Source of the DNA: Lachancea dasiensis
Taxonomy: Eukaryota; Ascomycota; Saccharomycetes; Saccharomycetales; Saccharomycetaceae
Length of the DNA: 64,000 nucleotides
Reading direction: 5' to 3'
Assembly: GCA_900074725.1 (NCBI GenBank)
Contig: LT598459.1
Coordinates: 10,467 to 74,466 of the forward strand
This document shows, one piece after another, positions 1-10,721 of this stretch (its first letter is position 1; each line of letters begins with the position of its first letter). The translations under genes and the position numbers were made by a program. The notes under the pieces were generated by a model. The model ran no database searches and had not been told where the DNA came from. It saw only the letters and a list, made by a program, of their open reading frames with translations.

Positions 1-452
1 CAGTGTGTGTACCTTCTATTGTTGGGGCCATTCTCCTGTTAGCGTTGGACCAGAACCATAGGGTCGGTAAGTTATTCGGCGTTTACCTTCTGAACTCTGC
101 ACCTGCCATTCTTCCCATGATATACAATTGGAACTCGGTAAATACGTCGGGACACACTAAAAGAGTTTCCAGAAACGCGCTCACTCTAATGGCATTCTGT
201 GTAGGGAACCTCATCGGACCGCAAATGTTCAAAAATAACGATGCTCCAAACTATACACCGGCCAAGATCGCTCTTATAGCTCAGCTTGCCATTGCCATCG
301 TTCTCTGTTTGTGTCTTCGTGCGATCGTAGTTGCGGAGAACAAACGGCGCGACGAAGAGTGCACCGGACTGGATCCTGAGGTGCTACGCCGAGATACTAC
401 CACGCTCGACTTGACTGATCTCGAGGATATAACATTCAGATATGTGTATTAG
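1..452 (+). CDS. C-terminal part of an MFS anion:cation symporter of the allantoate permease (Dal5) family, cut by the window edge
   Basis: The reading frame is open from the first base and stops at 452, so only about the last 150 residues are present. They contain two to three hydrophobic segments, an internal GNLIGPQMF motif followed by DAPNYTPAKIAL, and a charged cytoplasmic tail ending ITFRYVY. The GN-IGPQ-F...DAP-Y--AK signature is typical of the fungal Dal5/Seo1/Tna1/Vht1/Soa1 group of plasma-membrane permeases for carboxylates such as allantoate, nicotinate, biotin or sulfonates. The substrate cannot be assigned from the C-terminus. The start codon lies outside the window. It is followed by a relic-rich stretch with a solo LTR. 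Confidence 0.85.
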   Translation, partial: VCVPSIVGAILLLALDQNHRVGKLFGVYLLNSAPAILPMIYNWNSVNTSGHTKRVSRNALTLMAFCVGNLIGPQMFKNNDAPNYTPAKIALIAQLAIAIVLCLCLRAIVVAENKRRDEECTGLDPEVLRRDTTTLDLTDLEDITFRYVY

Positions 453-1557
453 ATGTAGTAGTTGTGGTGTGTTAAATAGATTGAATTAAACCGATCAAAT
501 TCTCATGTATGTAGAGCACGACGCACTAGAGATAGAAAACTCGGACCTGTTTGGAGGGGTAGCAGTAATTACTCTGCATGCATACAACTGCATTATAATG
601 CATTCTATAAAGAATAACAGACATGTGTATTATTGATATTGAGCACTAAAAACCTTTCCTTGAGGTTGCCAAAAAAGATCTCGAGAGTCTGTTGATTTCT
701 CTAAATCATGAGAGTGAGTTCGCATCTTTCAAAGAACTTCCTCCTGGTAGGCTTGACAATATCTGCACATCTTTCAAGCTGATTAGTACTTTTTATGGTG
801 ACGATCTGACGCCCGCCTGGAAGTATTTTTTATTTAGTGACATTAATAATATCGCTTGAACAATCAATACTTTCAGAAGCAATACTCGGGAGAACATAAG
901 GTGGACCGACTATATGAAAAGATCTTGGTTATTAAGATCTTGGTCAATGTTAAAGAGTTTTATTAGTTATGGAAACTTGTTTAGATCAGGGAAATAAATA
1001 TGAAAACTCGACGCCGGCTTAATGGCGAACGAGGAAAAACAATATCAGACATGTAAAAACCTTTCCGTTGGATGCTTTCACCAAAGTGAGGCGTCGTGAA
1101 ACCAACTGTTATGAAATTCCTCCCCCTGATTATCATTAAGGAACAGTATTAAAACAGAGCATATCTGGTGAAGTTCGTAAGATGACAGAACTTTGTAACA
1201 TATATTGCAGTTCGTGTAGTTAAATAAATGCACACTAGCTTTAACCTTTAATCTGACAGCTGTGCATACGCACTGAACATTCTAATCCTTGATATAATTT
1301 TTTAAAGCTATCATCAGAGTTTGAATCATACCACACATTCAAATTTCGGCCTGCTCTTCCAATGAATGTGATCAATAATTATTGGGTTTTCTGTAAAGAC
1401 TTATCGAAAGACCGCAACACAACGCTTGAAAGAGATAACGTTGCGAAGTTTGAATTGTGGTAAATTAACTTGAGGAAACAACTCTTCGGGCATCTACTTC
1501 TCGTAAACAGCACTTTGGATATCTATTTTTTGTTACCTATCCTATCCTCATAGTTTT
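453..1557. other. Gene-free stretch between the MFS gene and LTR copy 1
   Basis: About 1.1 kb with no intact gene. The part from 650 to 1139 holds broken plus-strand reading frames (listed separately). The remainder is AT-rich, and I see no tRNA or regulatory element in it that I can defend. The 5-bp target duplication of LTR copy 1 begins at 1553. Confidence 0.6.
650..1139 (+). pseudogene. Possible relic of an unidentified protein gene
   Basis: No ATG-started frame is intact. One plus-strand frame reads open from 650 to a TGA at 857-859 and then continues in the same frame for about 40 more codons, with protein-like text such as ELPPGRLDNICTSFKLI and NIRWTDYMKRSWLL. A second frame from 969 carries one TAA and ends with ETNCYEIPPPDYH before a TAA at 1137. 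Residue composition looks coding (balanced hydrophobic and charged residues, clustered W/Y/F), but I do not recognise the family, and chance open runs of this size do occur in yeast intergenic DNA. Call based on appearance only. Confidence 0.3.
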
Positions 1558-2225
1558 TGTTGGGAATAATATGAGGAAGCTAATGGTGATGTGCGTCTAA
1601 TCGCATAATCAGCGTCAGTAAATATGTGCCACAGTGGTACAGAATGATAGTACACAACCGAGGCCATACAAATAGAGCTACAAGCTAAGACAAACCGAAG
1701 AGAACGACTATTGTCCAATGGGATTGGCCATTGATAAGTTATCGGTAGTGTACGGCATTGAAGCCGTAATCCTTGGGCAAAAGAATGATCTGGAATTGGT
1801 GATTAATAAATATGTTGACCAGAGTCACCGAGTGAGAATTGTATAAATACCAGGCTTTTGTTCAGGTAACTGAACCAACTCTAATGCCTAAAGTAATCAC
1901 GGAGAGATAAATAGAATTCCCTAGATCCAAGTTACTCATCTTACAAAGACTATGTCCGACTTACAAGACAAATTTAGTAAGCTTTCTACTGATGAATCAG
2001 ATTCGCCTCATTAGTTTTCAATTCCATAAAATAGGCTGATAAATATAGGCACTTCAATTTGTGCCATACCTCTTTTCAGCCCAAACTTAATCTGAGAGTC
2101 AGGAAACCCTATCATCAATTTAGTGACCATATCGACAAAGCCAATTTTATTCTCAAGACCTTTGAAAAAGTTTCATAGCCAGCTGTTTTTGTCCATCCAA
2201 GCTTAAGAAGAGGTTTCAACAATTT
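1523..2225 (-). pseudogene. Possible gene relic on the minus strand split by LTR copy 1
   Basis: On the minus strand a frame beginning near 2225 reads KLLKPLLKLGWTKTAGYETF. After an apparent one-base shift it continues through IGFVDMVTKLMIGFPDSQ and ends GIEN at 2014, immediately beside the solo LTR. If the LTR and one target copy are taken out, the frame runs on for nine more codons (YEDRIGNKK) to a TAG at 1523-1525. The simplest reading is that an already decaying or small gene was hit by the retroelement. The family is not recognised, and short open frames can arise by chance. Confidence 0.3.
1558..2013 (+). mobile_element. Solo LTR, copy 1, of a Ty1/copia-type retrotransposon
   Basis: A 456-bp repeat beginning TGTTGGGAATAA, closely matching copies at 33957-34408 and 50122-50568. 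It is flanked by a perfect 5-bp target duplication GTTTT (1553-1557 and 2014-2018). Inside are a TATAAATA promoter box and, near the 3' end, an ATG opening MSDLQDKFSKLSTDESDSP. This is the start of a Gag frame inside the LTR, as in Ty1/Ty2. Here the frame ends just beyond the LTR because no internal element follows. In this copy the last bases read CTCATTA instead of CTCAATA. Confidence 0.9.
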
Positions 2226-2387
2226 GTTCTGGTGTTTATCAATTTTATTTTACCACAATCTAAACTGACGCATTTCTGAAAAACAAGGCATTCAACAACT
2301 TTGTATATAAAATATATAAAATATATAAACGAATGTATCAAACAATCCTAAGCCCTTCCGCAAAAAAAAGGCATTTTAGGAAGAAAA
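2019..2387. other. Spacer downstream of OPT2, with an AT-rich 9-bp triplication
   Basis: This holds the right-hand half of the split relic and, at 2304-2330, three consecutive units of TATATAAAA/C. TATATA-rich sequence just past a stop codon is the usual form of a yeast 3'-end efficiency element, so this probably directs polyadenylation of the minus-strand OPT gene that ends at 2388. No gene seen. Confidence 0.5.
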
Positions 2388-5045
2388 TCAAGGGTAATGT
2401 CCAGGACCTGGTCCAAAATACCCGTTTGGAGTCATTGAGACATCTTTCAATGAGGGTCCAAGGCCATCTAGGCCTTCAAAAGGAGCCAAATTTCCCCACC
2501 AGTTGAGATCAACCTCCTTATACTGGACTGCAAAAAAAATGATAATAGAGGCAAATACCAAACCGGCAGAGAACCCCGCGCTGAGGACGTAGTTAAACTT
2601 GGACCACAAACGTACATGGTACTTTTTGAAGTAGAATTGAGAGAGAAAGTTAGCAATTGCTCCTGGAATATAATAAGTCAAATTGTAAGGAGGTTCAAAG
2701 TTTATCATTCCACCAACGATCAACATTGGGTTGAACCATCTTGGGTAATACCTGTTGAGGTATTTTTTCCAAACGCCAAAGAACAGCCCTAGACAAGCAC
2801 CAATTAACCAGCACCACTTCAGTACTGGGTAAACATCGTTGAAGATCTTTTTAGGTCCCATTGCGCCCCAGACTACTGACGAATTGTAGTAGGTCACCGC
2901 GTCGGGGCATGTAAATTTGGCAGCCTGAGTTGGTTGACAGAAATCTTTGATGTTAGAAATTGACCAATTCAAAACACCTAAGTTAACAAAAACTTGCACA
3001 AAAACCATAACTAACTGCCCTCTAAACAAAGCCACGGGGGGGATTTTGGCATAGTGGCCAACTTTGAGATTAGAAACGTAGTTGTCTGCTTGACCATCGA
3101 TATTATACCCAAAAGCTTTGATAATCATCAATGCTTGTGGATTACCTGGAAGCGCATAACCCATGATCATTTCAATCAAGACATTCAGGCCCATGGAAAA
3201 CCCAGTCACAGCTTGCAAAAGAGTTAGTGGAATCAGGAAAACGAAGTTAAAGCCAATTGACATGAATAACGTCCAAACAGGAGTGCCTGTGTGATATTTT
3301 TCGATTACACAGATTGCAATAACAAGCGAAATGAGGAAGATTAGGAAATACCACCAGTCTGGAACCTCCTTGTATTTTCTCATTGATCTACTATGGGCAT
3401 CGTCAAAATTGTCAAGTAGGTGAACCTCTGAGTTCCAATTCTGCCAGGTTTCTTTTTTGAACAATGATACAAGATCGGTGAACCAAGTTTTCGCCGCATC
3501 AACTATCACCTTAGTTTCTGAGAAAAATCCATATACTATCATCATGGGATAAAAGGAGATGAAAGTACCGTAAGTAGCAATATTTCCGGCTGAAAAATAA
3601 GGAGGGGAATAGGCCTGGTACTTTGCGTTGTCAAGTCTCCAATTCGAATCCAAAATCTCGGTCACTTCAAACTGCTCTGCAGTATTCGTAAACAAAGCAT
3701 TGGAAAAGATGGGGAGGTATTGGCTGTAATAATAGTTGGACCAGTAAAGAGCAACAACAATAATAAAACCTAAAATGGCTCCAATAGTTTGAGTGAAAAA
3801 TGAGAAAAATGGAGTGGTTAGGGGATAATAGCAATTGATCACATTCCAGTCGAAAGAGGAGATCGGATTGAACCCAAGTCCTGATATACTTCCTGTGATC
3901 ATTGCAAGATTGAAGTTGTTAGGTGCAATCCAAGTCATCCAGTTGAAGTAACTCAAAAAGTTAGCCAGGTAAGTTGGTATCCACGTGTAGAAAAACATGA
4001 ACAACAACGACAAAAAGAAAAATCGCTGACCCGTCAACCACTTTCCATTCTTCGAATCTTTTTCGCTAAAGAGTGCCTTGTTTAAAGCAATCGTTTGCAG
4101 ACTTATTGGCCAGATAGCTTTTGCTGGGTAAACCACATACTTTCTCAACAATCCCGCAAAGCCAAACCCCATAAATTGAATACTCATGGAAAGCCAAAAT
4201 TGGTAATCAAAGCCAACATCATCTCCATAATAAACTTTCAAAGTCAGGATATTGTAATGAGTGTAGAAAGTACCTGTGCAAATGGCGAACAATAGTGTTG
4301 AGAACATTTGTTCCTTTGCACTCCAAGGTGATTCAATATTGAAATTTATCCTCTTGCCTTTCCAGATGGGAAATCCAACACAAGGAACATACTTCGCCCA
4401 AAATTTTCCACAAGGAAAGAGAAACAACTGTATGACTGAAGTACTGATAGTTATACTCACAAGTCTATGAGCAAAGAACTCATTAAAGCCAGAACCAATT
4501 ATTGCCCAAATAAGTGCCAGGAAATATGATCTAAAAGTCTCGACAGGAATGTTAGGATCGTCTCTGGGATCCACCGTGGCTCTGACTTCTTTATAAGGAG
4601 AGTGGTACTTTACCAGTCCTGCCAAGGCCTTCAACTCGAAAACATCATTGGCATTGTTAATATCTACATTATCCCAGCAAGATAATCTTTCCATTTCACG
4701 ATATTCATCGCTAGGTATATTAGGATCATCCTGATAGTCCTCAGTTGCTTTAGAGAGTACGCTGATAGACTCCTCCACGGTCATTTGGTTTATTTTTTCA
4801 CCGATGTACTCAATATCAGGTGGTATATCTGACACATCATCTGCATGATCAAAGCCCAGCTTTTTCAACAGATATGCTATCTGCTCATCAGAAAAGTCCC
4901 TGATTGAGCCCAAAGAAGAGTCTACAGTGGTTACAATCTGCTGTTTGTGTTCTTGAAAGTCCTGGGAGTCTGATTGAGCATCGCTACCACGGCGAGAATC
5001 GAATCCAGTCTCTGTGACTATTGGCTCCTTTTTTTCCAGCGACAT
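2388..5045 (-). CDS. OPT2: OPT-family oligopeptide/glutathione transporter, OPT2-like
   Basis: 885 residues, close to the 877 of S. cerevisiae Opt2. An acidic, Ser/Gln-rich N-terminus of about 150 residues is followed by SPYKEVRATVDPRDDPNIP and then IGSGFNEFFAHR, a hallmark of the fungal OPT family, and about 14 to 16 hydrophobic segments. Other landmarks are NFNWMTWIAPNN, GLGFNPISSFDWN, MGYALPGNP and the C-terminal NGYFGPGPGHYP, all Opt2-like. Family members are proton-coupled carriers of small peptides; Opt2 itself is linked to glutathione, membrane-lipid asymmetry and vacuole homeostasis. The ATG at 5043-5045 starts MSLEKKEP. It lies alone between a relic-rich region and a long gene-free stretch. 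Confidence 0.93.
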   Translation of the reverse strand: MSLEKKEPIVTETGFDSRRGSDAQSDSQDFQEHKQQIVTTVDSSLGSIRDFSDEQIAYLLKKLGFDHADDVSDIPPDIEYIGEKINQMTVEESISVLSKATEDYQDDPNIPSDEYREMERLSCWDNVDINNANDVFELKALAGLVKYHSPYKEVRATVDPRDDPNIPVETFRSYFLALIWAIIGSGFNEFFAHRLVSITISTSVIQLFLFPCGKFWAKYVPCVGFPIWKGKRINFNIESPWSAKEQMFSTLLFAICTGTFYTHYNILTLKVYYGDDVGFDYQFWLSMSIQFMGFGFAGLLRKYVVYPAKAIWPISLQTIALNKALFSEKDSKNGKWLTGQRFFFLSLLFMFFYTWIPTYLANFLSYFNWMTWIAPNNFNLAMITGSISGLGFNPISSFDWNVINCYYPLTTPFFSFFTQTIGAILGFIIVVALYWSNYYYSQYLPIFSNALFTNTAEQFEVTEILDSNWRLDNAKYQAYSPPYFSAGNIATYGTFISFYPMMIVYGFFSETKVIVDAAKTWFTDLVSLFKKETWQNWNSEVHLLDNFDDAHSRSMRKYKEVPDWWYFLIFLISLVIAICVIEKYHTGTPVWTLFMSIGFNFVFLIPLTLLQAVTGFSMGLNVLIEMIMGYALPGNPQALMIIKAFGYNIDGQADNYVSNLKVGHYAKIPPVALFRGQLVMVFVQVFVNLGVLNWSISNIKDFCQPTQAAKFTCPDAVTYYNSSVVWGAMGPKKIFNDVYPVLKWCWLIGACLGLFFGVWKKYLNRYYPRWFNPMLIVGGMINFEPPYNLTYYIPGAIANFLSQFYFKKYHVRLWSKFNYVLSAGFSAGLVFASIIIFFAVQYKEVDLNWWGNLAPFEGLDGLGPSLKDVSMTPNGYFGPGPGHYP

Positions 5046-8000
5046 TGTCTGAGGTTGGGCCTGGTGGACGTGGGTTGTACTAGGTGCGATGCTTGATTAA
5101 GAATATATATTACACTCAATCGCGGTCTTTCGCCGACTTGGGCCTGCATTTATACAATTTTCCCAGTTTTTGATCCAAGGCCATGGCGGATCGAAGTCTG
5201 AGGTTGCACCGAAAGCACTTCACGGGTGAAGATAATGAAGGAGACATTGATAAGATAGAAAAATTCCGATGGTCCGAGTTTGCACTCCCTCTGTCTTCCT
5301 TGGTGTCCCTTCGAGCTGGCGGAAGTCATAGATTAGACACGTTAATGTAGATCGCAGTACTTTGCAGTACTTTGCAGTACTTCGCACCACTTAATGCTCA
5401 CAAGATATGTCCGAGACGTGTTCCGAACGTTTTACGCCAACGTGCAGTTCCGTGCATCAAGCATTTTTAGCAGTATCTTCCCAACTAAGAAATAGCCTAA
5501 CTGACGCACGGCACAGGCTTGTCTTAAGTTTATCTGGCAACAATCTGAACTTTGTTACCACAGTTGTAAGGAGCATCCTATATCCACGTGATTGATGCAT
5601 GCCAAGATTCTCTTCCGGCCTGTATTATGCAGGGTTGTGTGAGATCGACCAATTTTTGCCGTGTAACGATGCGGTGTGGGCAGCACGGATGCTAAGATTA
5701 TTCAGTTCAAGAAAATTAGCCACAGTAGAAAACGGAGAAGGTCAGTTAGCCGCTCGATATCGGAGTTCAAAACATAGAAACCTAATTGATTTCGAGCTTC
5801 TGCGGTCAACTATAAGAACTAATGATCTTAATTGGATAAGAAATATTGCTTTTAACATTATCGGACTACTCAACTGCAGATAAGATTGTGGACAACGAGA
5901 TTAAGATTATAATTCCTCTCATGCTGCCAGCGACTGGTAATGGAGAAGCTTTAGAAAACAGCACCGAAAATTCATGAAGAAGGAGAGCAATTTTACTCAA
6001 ACATCTTTCTCTAATCATAGTGAATCAAAACGAAATGCACTCAATCGAACAATTAAAATGAAATGAGCAAGGTTCGCTCACCATGTAATTTCAATAAAGC
6101 TCAGATTCCACCACCAACAAAGTACGCCTCGTGAATCCTGGTCCTAATAAGAAACTGAGCTTTCTAGGAATGGCGGAAAGAGGTATTAGCTAAAAATAAA
6201 AACTCGACCGGTCTCTCACCAATGCCACGTTGTTCCTTTCACTATCCGTAAAGGGATATGGTGACTAATATGTAGCTTCAGTCATGGTCTGGTTATCGTC
6301 TAGTTCATTGTTTCGAAGGAAATAGGCTGTCATTGCAAAGTTGTGTCAACAACCTGTAAGTGCTGGATTTGTGAGAAAAAACGACGAAATGGCTGAGTCT
6401 CAGAGTATTGCTAGTATTGTCGAAAAACAATTTAATTATGAAAAACATGAGATAATGAGCCAAGTAGAAATATTTGGGGACCACCAGCCGCGAAAAAATA
6501 CTGGAATAACGAAAACTGCTGTGCTTCTCCCTTCTAATTACAGACCATCAGTTTTCCAGGAAATTCCTATCTAAAAGCGTTTTATCAGTGACAGCTATGT
6601 CAACAATATGCATGAATATCCGCTCAAATCTCGATGGTGCTGTGGTTACGCGTACGGATAGTGAGTATTTTTCCTCTCAATAAAGAAGTTGACAGTGAAT
6701 AACTGCAGAATTCACCGAGACGCCTGAATGAGGAAACCCTGTGAGTTTTTGAGACGCAAGGAAAATGTCCCGTGCTCACTTTGTTTGCTAAACTGTCAGC
6801 AACTCTATAAATGGTAACTGGTTCGGGTGTTATGTTCCTAGGGATATGTGGTGTATCTTTAAGATAGAGTCGCCAGCTCAGTCCTCATCAAGTTGCAGAT
6901 ATCATATGCTCCAAGTGTACAAGGATCTGAACCCACCTCAAGAACTTTTAATACTGCACAGTAAGATCTCAGACGGCAGCTCGACGTTCAGTCCAAACAT
7001 CAAACGGTGATTTTTTCAGAGAAGAGATAGCAAAGGTTTTTGATTACTCAGTAAACTTCTAGTGACTGTCTGAAAAGGCTATATTTTAGGGTTCTAATAA
7101 AGCTAAGTGAGAGCCTGATTGCTTGATAACCTTCTGGGTGCACTGTTTGAATCTATTTGAAATCAAGAAAATGAGGCAACCAACGTGGTTTAAGCTTTGA
7201 CAATTTTAGGTATTTGAACTCAAATAGTTTCCCACTCAACACCAGACAAAAGAATTGTACTGGTTAGCTTGGAAGATCTGAAGGTCCGTTGTTTAATAGG
7301 ATATATGGGGCCGCAAATGCTTACATTCCCCCAAATGGCATTTCCTGCAAGCTCTGTTGGCCTCACGCTTTTTATGTTGAATAACAGAGCTTTGTTAGTT
7401 GGGACCAGTTTTCGGAGCCAGGGCCTGTGCCTAAAAACTGCAAACACAGATCCTCATAGAAGTAGACTCCTCCAGACGTTGAGAATAAATGCAAATTTCA
7501 GAGCGAGCATAAAGAGTACATTTCCTTTGGCTGAGAACCAAACTAAGCGTTTCGTAATTTTGCTCATTTCCATCATGCTTCGAGACTTTCAGATTTGAAT
7601 AGATCTATCAGTGCATAATGGAATTGCTAATGTGTTCAATGCATGCTTTTTACAACTTATAACAAAGTTACCTGAATCTTTGACACATCTTTGTGAACTA
7701 AGTTTGCGCTGTTACTTGGTTTCAAGTGTTTGGGCATTCAAAAAACACGCTGCCAGACGTGAATAACGCTAGCTCCGAGCGCTCTATGAATTGACGTCCT
7801 ACTTTGAAATTAAAGATGAGTTCATGAAAGTAACATTCATACTATTACACAGCTCTCCCGCTCTAGATACTTTATCGCCGTCGTCGCCGTTAACCTCAAA
7901 TTTTGATCTATAAGATAACACAATTCCGTATAAAGCAGTAGAGAATTTAAATGCCGGTGTGATCAGATCCTTGTGTCAGAAAATAGTTTCTCAAATTCCA

Positions 8001-8550
8001 CCAGAGTTCCCGTATGAAGCCTAACTTGAACTGTAAGGTATTTTGGTATTGATTTCCTTACCATAGTTACCTGCATCGTGGGATATTGTATCTTGAAGCT
8101 TATTTGCTTATATATATGTTAAGAAATTCGGCAGTAACTATATGAAAAAGCTGTGGGCTTTTGCTCCTCCGGTCTTTCCCTATCGAGCTTTGGACTGTAT
8201 TCTCGAGATGTGCTCAGCTGTCAGATCAAGGACTTGCTGGCATAAAAAAAGGTATCAACATCCTTAGTTTAAATGAGCAGCTTCAGGTCAAAGGGTCTCA
8301 CATGCAGTAGGCATTTCCAGAACGTGAACGTCATATCCGATCGAAGAGTCGGGTTCGCCACCACGTTAAATAATCTTTTGTATACGTGAGAAATGTACAC
8401 CTCAAGTAAGCTTGTCTACCCAACAGAAAGCGTGGTTTTATCATCGCTTAGCTAAGAAGCACAAAATGTTTATATACCTTAAAGTGAATAGTGAATTACC
8501 CTTGGATCGCATTTGGATCAAAATTTTATCTAATGTCTAACGGTGATAAA
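5046..8550. other. 3.5 kb gene-free stretch between OPT2 and BAT1
   Basis: All reading frames here are short, overlap on both strands and match nothing I recognise. A perfect triple 10-bp repeat (GCAGTACTTY) sits at 5354-5383 in what should be the OPT2 promoter region. The remainder is AT-rich, with no tRNA and no LTR. A minus-strand frame at 7220 to about 7570 is open apart from one TGA but is not convincing. The stretch is unusually long for a compact yeast genome. Confidence 0.55.
5354..5383. repeat. Tandem 10-bp repeat, three units
   Basis: Three head-to-tail copies of GCAGTACTTT, the third ending TTC, about 310 bp upstream of the OPT2 start codon. The helical-turn period means any bound protein would be placed on the same DNA face. 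No known factor site assigned. Confidence 0.7.
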
Positions 8551-9744
8551 CTAAGCAACGGGGCGAGACCAGTTACCATGCATTTCTTTACCATATTGAA
8601 TGTTGGCAATCCATTTAGCGACGTTTTCAGTCAAAGCACCGCTTTGTTTACCTGGTTGCAAAGGAACGTTAATGTCTTTACCTTCCCAACCAATTTCTTT
8701 GATGGGAGAAACAACTGCAGCGGTACCAGCACCGAAGGCCTCGACCAATTCGCCACAAGCGGCCTTTTCTGCCACTTCTGTAATACTGAAGTAACGTTCA
8801 GAAATAGTCCACTCATTAGGGTCTAGTCTTTCTCTAGCTAGAGACAAGATAGAATCTCTTGTTACACCTTCCAAAATTGTGCCGTCCAATGGAGCGGTAA
8901 CCAGTTCCTTTTTACCGGTCTTCGAGTCTTGGAAGACAAAGAATGCGTTCATCGTACCGACTTCGGTGATATGTTTTTCAGGTCCAAACAACCACAAGTT
9001 CTGTTGGTAGCCTCTTTCGGCGGCCTGTCTCTGGGGCAGGACGCAAGGCGCATAGTTGGCACCTAGCTTCTTGTCACCACATCCACCCGGCCAAGCTCTA
9101 GTGGCATAGTCAGTAGCCTCGAGTTTAACCGCCTTGAAACCAGTCTTGTAGTAAGGGCCGACTGGGGAGGCAATGACAAATAGCAAAGCCTTGTCAGGGG
9201 CAGTCACGCCAAGCGCAGGAGTAGTACCAATCATAGTTGGTCTCAAATACAGAGCGTATCCTTGGCCTTCAGGAACCAGATATTTGTCTTGTTCAATAAG
9301 TTTTCCCATGAGTTTAATGACTTCTTCGCCGTCCACGGTGGGAAGACAGATACGCGCAGCAGATTTGTTAAGACGCTCCATGTTCTTGTCAGCTCTGAAC
9401 AATGCAACCTTGTCACCTGGGGTTCTGTACGCTTTAAGGCCCTCGAAAAGCTCAAATCCGTAGTGGAAAACTGCACTAGATGGATCCAAGCTCAAATTTC
9501 CGTAAGGCTTGATTTGCGGAGTACCCCATCCACTTTCCTGAGTCCATTCCACGGTAAGCATATGGTCTGTAAATGTCTTGCCAAAAACCAATTCATCATT
9601 GGACTTAGGTTTGGATGGAGTTTTAGTGGTTTGGATCTCAACCTTACTGGCGTCTAAGGGCATAACTGGGGAGGAGGTCATTCTCACTGCGGCACTGCTA
9701 AATAGTCTGCTTGCGATTTTAAACTGGCTAGCCGTTCTCAACAT
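8551..9744 (-). CDS. BAT1: Branched-chain amino-acid aminotransferase, mitochondrial form
   Basis: 397 residues. Catalyses PLP-dependent reversible transamination of Leu, Ile and Val with 2-oxoglutarate. The N-terminus (LRTASQFKIASRLFSSAAVR) is a typical mitochondrial presequence: basic, Ser/Ala-rich, no acidic residues. The fold-IV aminotransferase core follows, with FHYGFELFEGLKAYR (about 93-107), YLRPTMIGT, the PLP lysine in GGCGDKKLGANY (Lys226 by alignment to GDCKMGGNY of mammalian BCAT), LFGPEKHITEVGTMN, and LDGTILEGVTRDSIL. Pre-duplication yeasts usually have one such gene, so it may serve both mitochondrial synthesis and cytosolic breakdown. A second in-frame ATG (Met22 at 9681) right after the presequence could give a cytosolic form. 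Confidence 0.96.
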   Translation of the reverse strand: MLRTASQFKIASRLFSSAAVRMTSSPVMPLDASKVEIQTTKTPSKPKSNDELVFGKTFTDHMLTVEWTQESGWGTPQIKPYGNLSLDPSSAVFHYGFELFEGLKAYRTPGDKVALFRADKNMERLNKSAARICLPTVDGEEVIKLMGKLIEQDKYLVPEGQGYALYLRPTMIGTTPALGVTAPDKALLFVIASPVGPYYKTGFKAVKLEATDYATRAWPGGCGDKKLGANYAPCVLPQRQAAERGYQQNLWLFGPEKHITEVGTMNAFFVFQDSKTGKKELVTAPLDGTILEGVTRDSILSLARERLDPNEWTISERYFSITEVAEKAACGELVEAFGAGTAAVVSPIKEIGWEGKDINVPLQPGKQSGALTENVAKWIANIQYGKEMHGNWSRPVA

Positions 9745-10721
9745 TTTGTAAGATTTATAGCTTTAAAATTTTCTTGTGGTAAATGGATTGTCAGAGTCAC
9801 TCACTCTATGAGAGTTAAAATTTTCAATATAATATCAGATTAGATACTCAACGAGAGTAAAATCTTCAAATTAGTATTAGACCGGATCCTTTTCGGTCAA
9901 TTTTGAAACACGACTGGACTCTTATAAATGGCTAGTCCTTGCGTATCGCTGCAACTTCAAGCAAAGTGGCTGTTCGTTAGTTCGACTTATTAAGGCTTCG
10001 TTAGTCTTATAATGCTCACCACCAGACGTCTCAACTCTCTTAGGGTTTTCGGCCACTAATGCGGTAATTTTTCACTATCAGGAGACTAAGAAATCGTAGC
10101 AGCTGACTCATATATTCTAGCCGATACCGGCCCGCTGATAAGGCCGAAGAGACATGACACTTTTGATAGACACCAACAGTGCATAGCACGGGGCTGGGCG
10201 AATTGCACCATCAAGGTAAGGTTATTTGATCCGAATATGGTACCAGGAGCCGAAGTTTTGGTGACATTCATAGGTTCAGAGAACGTGAGATTCAAATGTA
10301 GTGACAGAAACGACCCATAAGTACAGAGTTTGCTTAGAATCTACTGAGCTAATATCAACGGGTATTCAGCTACCAGCACATAGAAGCTGGACACAGCCCG
10401 ATTCCTATGGGCCATCCCGAACGTTAAATCGTGAAATCATGCCTGGCATGTTTAACTCATGACCATGTATTTCAAAAACTTGCCTTCAAAAGAGCTATTT
10501 GTGTAGTGGCCACAATCATGGGCAAGGTTCACTTGGGATATTCCTTTGTGGAATGAGGAATTGGTAGGGACACACTAATAATGGTTTTCTATCTACGAAA
10601 AGAAGTCCGCGAGGGCCATAAGTCTATATTGATTAGAGAAGACGGCATATATTCTTTGGACCCATCTTCTCAACAACCTATATGCTTGAGCTAAAAAAAA
10701 AAACACTAATTTATCATCCGA
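9745..10721. other. BAT1 promoter and 3' region of the amino-acid permease
   Basis: About 980 bp with no credible gene. The BAT1-proximal part (9780-9910) is AT-rich with several GAGAGT/GAGTAA direct repeats. It contains TGACTC on the minus strand at 9794-9799, the core of a Gcn4 site, which would suit an amino-acid biosynthesis gene but lies only about 50 bp from the ATG. A run of A near 10695 lies just past the permease stop. Confidence 0.45.

Noticed and set aside
7220-7598. Overlapping sense and antisense frames of 75 and 109 codons
   Set aside because: The minus-strand reading extends upstream with one TGA, but the product is not recognisable and the size is expected by chance in 3.5 kb.
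9884-9898. CCGGATCCTTTTCGG upstream of BAT1 as a Leu3 site
   Set aside because: Leu3 needs CCG and CGG separated by four bases; here the gap is nine.
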